Under the pieces are notes generated by a model. It was given only the letters and a program-made list of their open reading frames with translations, made no database searches and was not told where the DNA came from. From contig JAADCO010000083.1 of the NCBI GenBank assembly GCA_013154385.1, positions 1-10,630 on the forward strand: a DNA stretch of 10,630 bases, given 5' to 3'. Position numbers and translations under genes: made by a program. The DNA is from Thermodesulfobacteriota bacterium (GTDB lineage Bacteria; Desulfobacterota; Thermodesulfobacteria; Thermodesulfobacteriales; Thermodesulfatatoraceae). This document shows, piece after piece, positions 6,886 to 10,630 of the stretch (position 1 is the first letter of the stretch; every line of letters begins with the position of its first letter).

Positions 6886-6950
6886 CGCGCAACCTCCTGA
6901 AGGTTTTTGTTGTCTTCAAATTAAGGCCAAAAGACGGCAAAACACCCACG

Positions 6951-6973
6951 TCTTTGTGGCATCTTTGTGACAA
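6951..6973 (-). promoter_or_regulatory. Pho-box-like tandem repeat upstream of pstS
   Basis: On the pstS strand two half-sites, TGTCACA (6972-6966) and TGCCACA (6961-6955), each followed by AAGA, repeat with a period of exactly 11 bases. This matches the PhoB box plan of two CTGTCAT-like half-sites, 7 bases plus a 4-base A-rich spacer. On the other strand the same bases carry TCTTTGTG twice. The position ahead of pstS supports PhoB-type activation; the site also overlaps the -35 region of the divergent methyltransferase promoter. Confidence 0.6.
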
Positions 6974-6981
6974 ATTATAAT
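6953..6981 (+). promoter_or_regulatory. promoter of the PrmA-like gene, probably giving a leaderless mRNA
   Basis: A perfect -10 hexamer TATAAT lies at 6976-6981. The -35 region (TTGTGG at 6954-6959, 16-base spacer) is weak. Transcription would begin around 6988-6991, at or within three bases of the ATG at 6991, and no ribosome binding site lies ahead of that ATG. Confidence 0.6.
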
Positions 6982-6990
6982 GCACGGCCC

Positions 6991-7734
6991 ATGTGGCAGG
7001 TGGTGCTCGAAGCCGACGCAGAGGTGAGTCTTCCCGCCGGTCTTTCGCTCCTCTTCGAGGACCAGCTGGAGACCGGCCGCCGGCTCCTCCTCCTTGACGG
7101 CGCGCCGGAGGCCTTCGCGCGCTTTCTCAAGGGCCTTCCCGCGGAGACGGTGGTTTCCGCGCGCAAGACCACCGGGGAACTCATGCGCCTTCCCTCCGGC
7201 TTGAGGATCAAGTGCTTCGGTAAGCCCGGCCCGCAGGAGATCGTCCTCAAGGCCCGCGGGGCCTTTGGCAGCGGCCTCCATCCCACGACCAGGCTCTCCC
7301 TGCATCTCCTCGACCGCTTCCTCCTCGAAGAGGGCCCGGGCTTCGGGCTCGACCTCGGCGCCGGCACCGGGGTGCTCTCCCTCGTGGCCGCGCGCCGGGG
7401 CGCGCGCATGGTGGCCCTCGACATCGATCTCCAGGCCGTGCAGGTGGCCCGGGAAAACGCCCTCACCAACTCTCTGGCCCCTCTTATCCATCCCGTGGCC
7501 GGGGGGCTTGAGGCCGTGAAGGGGCCCTTTGACTTCGTCGTCGCCAACCTCTATCTGCGTCTCCTCGTCCCCGAGGCCCGGAAGATTAGGGCCCTTGTCC
7601 CGCGGGGGACCCTCATCCTCTCCGGCTTCTTTCGCGAGGCCCTGCCGCAGATCGTAAACGCCTACGGCCGCGAGCCCCAACACGTGGTCTCCGAGGAAGG
7701 CTGGGCCGCGGTGCTCCTCAGGTTCACTCCTTGA
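6991..7734 (+). CDS. prmA: PrmA-like class I SAM methyltransferase (ribosomal protein L11 methyltransferase family)
   Basis: Probable protein lysine methyltransferase acting on ribosomal protein L11 in the cytoplasm. From the ATG at 6991 it is 247 residues, nearer to the short thermophile PrmA (about 254) than to the E. coli form (about 293). The C-terminal catalytic domain has the PrmA loop GSGLHPTT (93-100), SAM-binding motif I DLGAGTGVLSLVA (121-133), the acidic end of strand 2 ALDIDLQAVQVARENALTN (142-160), ANLYL (185-189) at the motif IV position and ILSGFF (209-214). The N-terminal L11-recognition domain (1-85) is divergent, so another protein target is possible. An in-frame GTG at 6967 exists but overlaps the upstream promoter and has no ribosome binding site. 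The stop overlaps the convergent cytochrome gene by 11 bases. Confidence 0.83.
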   Translation: MWQVVLEADAEVSLPAGLSLLFEDQLETGRRLLLLDGAPEAFARFLKGLPAETVVSARKTTGELMRLPSGLRIKCFGKPGPQEIVLKARGAFGSGLHPTTRLSLHLLDRFLLEEGPGFGLDLGAGTGVLSLVAARRGARMVALDIDLQAVQVARENALTNSLAPLIHPVAGGLEAVKGPFDFVVANLYLRLLVPEARKIRALVPRGTLILSGFFREALPQIVNAYGREPQHVVSEEGWAAVLLRFTP

Positions 7735-9400
7735 ACACCGGGCAGCGCCGTTTCCGGTCCCAGCGGAGCATCACCGGGTCGGTGAAGTCCGGATGGCACG
7801 AAAGGCAAAGGCCCACCCGGAGGATGCGGTGCAGTTCCTCCTGGTTGAAGGCCCGGAGATCCGGGCGCGAGAAGTGGACGAAGACCCGGCCCGAAAGGTC
7901 GGTCACCGCCGAGAGGGGGAAGTCAATCCCCAGGAGTTCGGCGGGTTCCCTCTCCACGGTCTCGAGTTGCCATTTCCCTCCGCCGAGATAGCTCAGCGTG
8001 CCGTAGCCCAGGCCCAGGGTCTTCGCCGAGAGATGGCAGTCCCTGCAGGAGCGGGCCTTGTCCGTGGCGTGCGGGTCCATGAAGGACCAGGTGAGACGCT
8101 TGAACTCTTTTTCCACTCCCCCGTCCCGGGAGAGGATGGTCACGAAGTCCTGTCAGCCGGGGACGATGATGAGCACCTCGTCTCCCTTCACCCCGAGGGT
8201 CGGGGTCTCGTAGCGCATGTAGCTTCGGAACTCCTCCCAGGCGCCGGCGGTTTCCCGTCCGGCGAGCTTGTCGAGCTGGGTCTCGCGGGGGTCGCGCCTC
8301 ACGTGGCAGCCGAAACACTGGGGCACGCGCGGGGCGTGGCAGGCCTGGCAGGAAAGGCGCCGATGGACCTCGTGCCGGCACTTCACCGGGTCCGGGGCCT
8401 TGAGAGGGTGCTCCTTCCCGGCGTTGTCCTTGAGCACGAGCCGCCCTTCCTTTTCCATCACCTTGGGATGACGCCGGCCCTTGCGCGTGAGCCCTTGGCC
8501 TCCGTGGCACGTCTCGCAGGTCACCTCCACGCTCTCTTCGAAGTGGACGTATTCCTTCTCGTCGCCCATGGTCTCTTCCGGCAGATGGCAATCCGCACAG
8601 GTGAGGCCGGCCTTGTAGTGGAGGTCAGGCGGGATGAGGTCCACGAAGCGGCCGTCCTCCAGGGTCTCGGCCCCGAACTCCCCTTCCACCAGCGGCGCAC
8701 CGTAGCCCTCGTCTTCGTAGAGCCCCTGATAGGTGAGGCCGATACGACCACTGCGGTTGTGGCAGCGCGTGCAGTTCTCCACCGGGATGCGCCGGGTGAG
8801 CACGGGATGCTTCTTCGCCTTCTCCCCGGGGACGAGATGGCAGGCCACACAGCCCCCGCCTTTCTCCCCCAGGAACCCGGGATACTTCCCCTTCTCCAGC
8901 CAGAGATGGCAGGTGCCGCAGAGCTTGCGGAAGTAGTCGAGCGCAAGCGAGGTCTCTCCGGAGAGCATGAGCTCCCGCACGGTCTCTCCGGGGCGCTTGG
9001 CCGGGGCGTGGGCCGGAACCTCGCCCCAGTAGCGTCTCAGGGTGTCGATGATCCCGCGGTTGGTGGCCATGAGCGACTTCTTCACCCGCTCGGGATAGCC
9101 GGGATGACACGCCGGCTGCCCGCAGGTCTTCTCCACCACGCGGAGATCCGCGGGGTTCTTTATGATCCCCCGGTGGGCCAGTTGCCGGTCAATGCGCAGA
9201 GGGTCTCCCAGATGGCAGGGGGAGCAACCCACCACTTCGCGCGCGTGGGCCTTCTCGGGTTTCTCTTCGTGGCAGGCCAGACACATCTCGATGCGCCCGG
9301 AGGTGGTGGTGTAGACCTTGGGGGCGCGATGCCTCAGGGCCTCGCGGCCGATGACCAGGGCGAGAACCAGGATTCCCAGGAAGAGCAGGTAGCGTTTCAC
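7724..9400 (-). CDS. dodecaheme c-type cytochrome with in-frame UGA (probable selenocysteine, Sec416)
   Basis: Membrane-anchored or exported multiheme cytochrome of 558 residues when the TGA at 8153-8155 is read through. Residues 3-18 form one hydrophobic helix (signal or uncleaved anchor). Haem sites before the TGA: CLACH 40, CSPCH 59, CGQPACH 93 (a CX4CH variant), CGTCH 161, CVACH 184, CTRCH 210, CADCH 268, CETCH 295, CQACH 351, CFGCH 362. After the TGA, in the same frame: CRDCH 452 and CLSCH 532. The join reads EVLIIVPG-U-QDFVTIL. The downstream part has no signal peptide and no convincing start, so as a separate protein it could not be haem-loaded in the periplasm; a SECIS-like hairpin follows the TGA. 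The GTG start at 9400 overlaps the cytochrome b stop (GTGA). With the preceding Rieske and cytochrome b genes it probably accepts quinol electrons. Readthrough to Sec is inference; a true nonsense mutation is the alternative. Confidence 0.85.
8113..8155 (-). promoter_or_regulatory. candidate bacterial SECIS element in the dodecaheme cytochrome (with Sec codon 8153-8155)
   Basis: Counting the U of UGA as 1, CCA (17-19) pairs with UGG (41-43), U20 and C21 bulge out, then CUCUCCC (22-28) pairs with GGGGGAG (34-40) including one U-G pair, closing a five-base loop GGGAC (29-33). A bulged U below the upper stem and a G at the first loop positions, 25 nt after the UGA, match the bacterial SECIS plan (E. 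coli fdhF has a bulged U and a G/U loop). The fold was made by eye. Confidence 0.65.
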
Positions 9401-10215
9401 CTCAGGGCCCCCAGCGCGGTGAGGATGACGTAGGTGCCTGTCCAGAGGACGAGGACGAGCGCAAGGCCCCGCGGGGCCAGGCGAAAGAAGACCAGGGAGA
9501 GCACCGGGATCGAGGGGAAGACGAGGCCCGCCAGCCACGGAGGCAGATGCCGCAAAAGTTCCTGGATGCCCAGGAAGAACCAGGGCCCCTTGATCAGGGT
9601 CTCGAAGCTCGGGGCTTCAAGACTCACCGGAAGCACGAGGGAGACGGCGGCGGCGAGCGTGGCCCAGACCGCGAGGTCTTCGAGTCTTACGGCGCGCAGG
9701 CGGAAGTGCCAGAGGCCGCTTATCACGAGCACCCCCACGGAGAGATAGATGTGGGCCATGAAGGCCCGATGGACCCCTTCCTCAGCCACGGCAAAGAGGA
9801 GGCGGTTGAGGACGAGGCCGATCAACGGGAGCCTGAGGGCCAGGTGTTCGGCGATCTGGCCCGCGGCGAGCCCCGTCTGGTCTCCGCGCACGATGTAGCC
9901 CGTAAAGAGGGCGAGAGTCACCAGGGGAAAGGTGCTTACCAGCAGGGACCAGCGCCAGAGAGGGCGCCTCCTCTCCGCGTGGTTGAGCAGGGCCTCGACC
10001 AGATGCCACACGAGGAGGAGAAAGGTGAGCTGTCCGGTGTAGAAGTGGAAGGCGCGCAGGAAGGAGCCGAAGGGAAGGACGGTTTCGATCCCCACGGTGG
10101 AGATCAGGGGGAAGGCCTCGTGGAAGGGATAGCTCGCGAGGAGGCCGGAGACCACCGCCAAAAGGAAGGAGGCGGCCAGGCCCCAGGAGACCCAGGGTCT
10201 AAGCCGGTAACTCAA
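9397..10215 (-). CDS. cytochrome b of a Rieske/cytochrome b complex (short, b6-like)
   Basis: Di-haem membrane subunit that oxidises quinol with its Rieske partner. The 272 residues contain roughly seven hydrophobic helices. Haem b ligands are H57 and H71 (HFYTGQLTFLLLVWH, spacing 14) and H155 and H170 (HIYLSVGVLVISGLWH, spacing 15); the 14/15 pattern is that of cytochrome b6 rather than mitochondrial cytochrome b (14/14). A subunit-IV-like part follows (about 180-272), giving a fused but short protein against the 380-430 residues of bc1 cytochrome b. At the place of the quinol-site PEWY motif it has GPWF (210-213), lacking the usual acidic residue. The TTG start at 10215 lies inside the Rieske gene (17-base overlap) with a GGGGGG stretch upstream; no ATG is available. 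The stop overlaps the dodecaheme cytochrome start by four bases. Confidence 0.87.
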   Translation of the reverse strand: MSYRLRPWVSWGLAASFLLAVVSGLLASYPFHEAFPLISTVGIETVLPFGSFLRAFHFYTGQLTFLLLVWHLVEALLNHAERRRPLWRWSLLVSTFPLVTLALFTGYIVRGDQTGLAAGQIAEHLALRLPLIGLVLNRLLFAVAEEGVHRAFMAHIYLSVGVLVISGLWHFRLRAVRLEDLAVWATLAAAVSLVLPVSLEAPSFETLIKGPWFFLGIQELLRHLPPWLAGLVFPSIPVLSLVFFRLAPRGLALVLVLWTGTYVILTALGALR

Positions 10216-10591
10216 CGATGAGCCCCCCTTCGGTCTTTTTTACCGGAAGCCGCGCGAGGTCCTTCTTGGCCGGTCCGGCAAGATAGCGCCCTTCAAGGGA
10301 GAAGCGGCTCTGATGGCACGGACAGACGAATTCTTCTTTGTCCGGCGCGTAGGTCACCGGGCAACCCAGATGAGGACAGCGGCGCGAAAGGGCGAGCGGC
10401 CCCTCTTCGGTCAGGCGGAGGAAGAACTCGGGTCGGACGAGGATCACTCCCTCTTTGAGCTTTTCCTTGACGAGGACCTTGCGCGGCGGACGGGGCAGGA
10501 TCTTCACCGCGGAGAAGAGGCCGATTCCCCCTAACCCGAGGAGCACGAGACCACTCAGCTTGAGGAACGAGCGTCGGTTTCTGGGAGACAC
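10199..10591 (-). CDS. TAT-exported Rieske [2Fe-2S] protein
   Basis: High-potential iron-sulfur subunit that takes the first electron from quinol at cytochrome b. The 130-residue product begins with a twin-arginine signal/anchor (RNRRSFLK, residues 4-11, then a hydrophobic helix 12-28). The cluster-binding boxes are CPHLGC (72-77) and CPCHQS (90-95): C72, H74, C90 and H93 are the iron ligands, C77 and C92 the structural disulfide. Both boxes differ slightly from the usual CTHLGC and CPCHGS. It is shorter than bc1 Rieske proteins (about 180-200) but within the range of small bacterial Rieske subunits. The GTG start at 10591 lacks a ribosome binding site and sits about seven bases after a -10 box. 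It heads the operon with cytochrome b and the dodecaheme cytochrome. Confidence 0.93.
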   Translation of the reverse strand: MSPRNRRSFLKLSGLVLLGLGGIGLFSAVKILPRPPRKVLVKEKLKEGVILVRPEFFLRLTEEGPLALSRRCPHLGCPVTYAPDKEEFVCPCHQSRFSLEGRYLAGPAKKDLARLPVKKTEGGLIVELPA

Positions 10592-10597
10592 GAGGCC

Positions 10598-10626
10598 AGT
10601 ATAGTGAGTTGCCCCGGGGGCTTCAA
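10598..10626 (-). promoter_or_regulatory. promoter of the Rieske-cytochrome b-multiheme operon, probably leaderless
   Basis: On the minus strand TTGAAG (10626-10621), a 17-base spacer and TATACT (10603-10598) match the sigma70 consensus at four and five of six positions. The predicted start falls on or next to the GTG at 10591, which has no Shine-Dalgarno sequence. Confidence 0.55.
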
Positions 10627-10630
10627 CAAA

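Noticed and set aside
5464..6900. 478-codon plus-strand open frame opposite ferritin and pstS
   Set aside because: It spans two clearly real genes on the other strand and has no recognisable domain.
7724..8143. Separate 139-residue dihaem protein starting at GTG 8143
   Set aside because: It has no signal peptide, so haem attachment would fail, and no good ribosome binding site; it continues the upstream cytochrome in the same frame across the UGA.
8309..8380. Extra haem site CRHEVH (residues 341-346 of the dodecaheme cytochrome)
   Set aside because: It has only one cysteine before the histidine and cannot hold a c-type haem in the normal way.
7793..9433. 546-codon plus-strand open frame opposite the dodecaheme cytochrome
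   Set aside because: It is rich in low-complexity His/Glu/Gly/Leu/Ala with no motif, while the opposite strand encodes twelve haem motifs. Long antisense frames are expected in GC-rich genes.
9401..9538. Upstream extension of the dodecaheme cytochrome frame by 46 codons
   Set aside because: It overlaps the cytochrome b membrane helices, is proline/arginine-rich, and would bury the N-terminal signal helix; the GTG at 9400 gives a standard 4-base overlap.
1..10630. CRISPR arrays, tRNA or rRNA genes, insertion sequences
   Set aside because: I saw no regular spaced repeats, no cloverleaf-like sequence, no transposase motifs or terminal inverted repeats.

Overview
The window is a dense, GC-rich bacterial segment (nine complete genes or more on both strands, spacers mostly under 200 bases) with an anaerobic, strongly redox-oriented gene set: two multiheme c-type cytochromes, rubredoxin, a Rieske/cytochrome b pair, ferritin and peroxiredoxin. 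This mix, together with two in-frame UGA codons that look like selenocysteine codons, suggests a sulfur- or metal-metabolising Desulfobacterota/Thermodesulfobacteria-type organism. That placement is inference; no rRNA or marker gene is present.

Layout from left to right: (1) 1-688 (-), the N-terminal half of a CPA2 cation/proton antiporter, cut by the window edge. (2) 791-2970 (+), argH (argininosuccinate lyase) overlapping by one base a SpoU-type RNA methyltransferase resembling TrmJ. (3) 5109-2957 (-), a likely operon of selenocysteine peroxiredoxin, a 53-residue rubredoxin, and an exported pentaheme cytochrome c. (4) 6885-5302 (-), pstS (phosphate-binding protein) followed 15 bases later by a ferritin, with a Pho-box-like tandem repeat upstream. 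(5) 6991-7734 (+), a PrmA-like protein methyltransferase with a consensus -10 box just ahead of its ATG, probably leaderless. (6) 10591-7724 (-), an overlapping three-gene operon of TAT-exported Rieske protein, short cytochrome b, and a dodecaheme cytochrome c interrupted by an in-frame UGA, also apparently expressed from a leaderless promoter.

The main discovery is two probable selenoproteins that a standard gene caller would break. In the peroxiredoxin the UGA sits exactly at the peroxidatic cysteine (FTFV-U-PTEL) and a 5-bp hairpin with a GGUC loop follows 17 nt later. In the cytochrome the UGA (residue 416 of 558) separates ten haem sites from two more haem sites in the same frame, and a 7+3-bp bulged hairpin with a GGGAC loop follows 25 nt later. 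Both hairpins fit the bacterial SECIS layout. A selenocysteine inside a multiheme cytochrome that is co-encoded with a Rieske/cytochrome b quinol-oxidising module would be an unusual electron-transfer complex.

Together the genes suggest a membrane quinol oxidase feeding a large periplasmic haem wire, next to a peroxide/iron/phosphate stress group (peroxiredoxin, rubredoxin, ferritin, PstS). The housekeeping genes (argH, trmJ-like, prmA-like) are interleaved and converge on the redox operons with overlapping stop codons.
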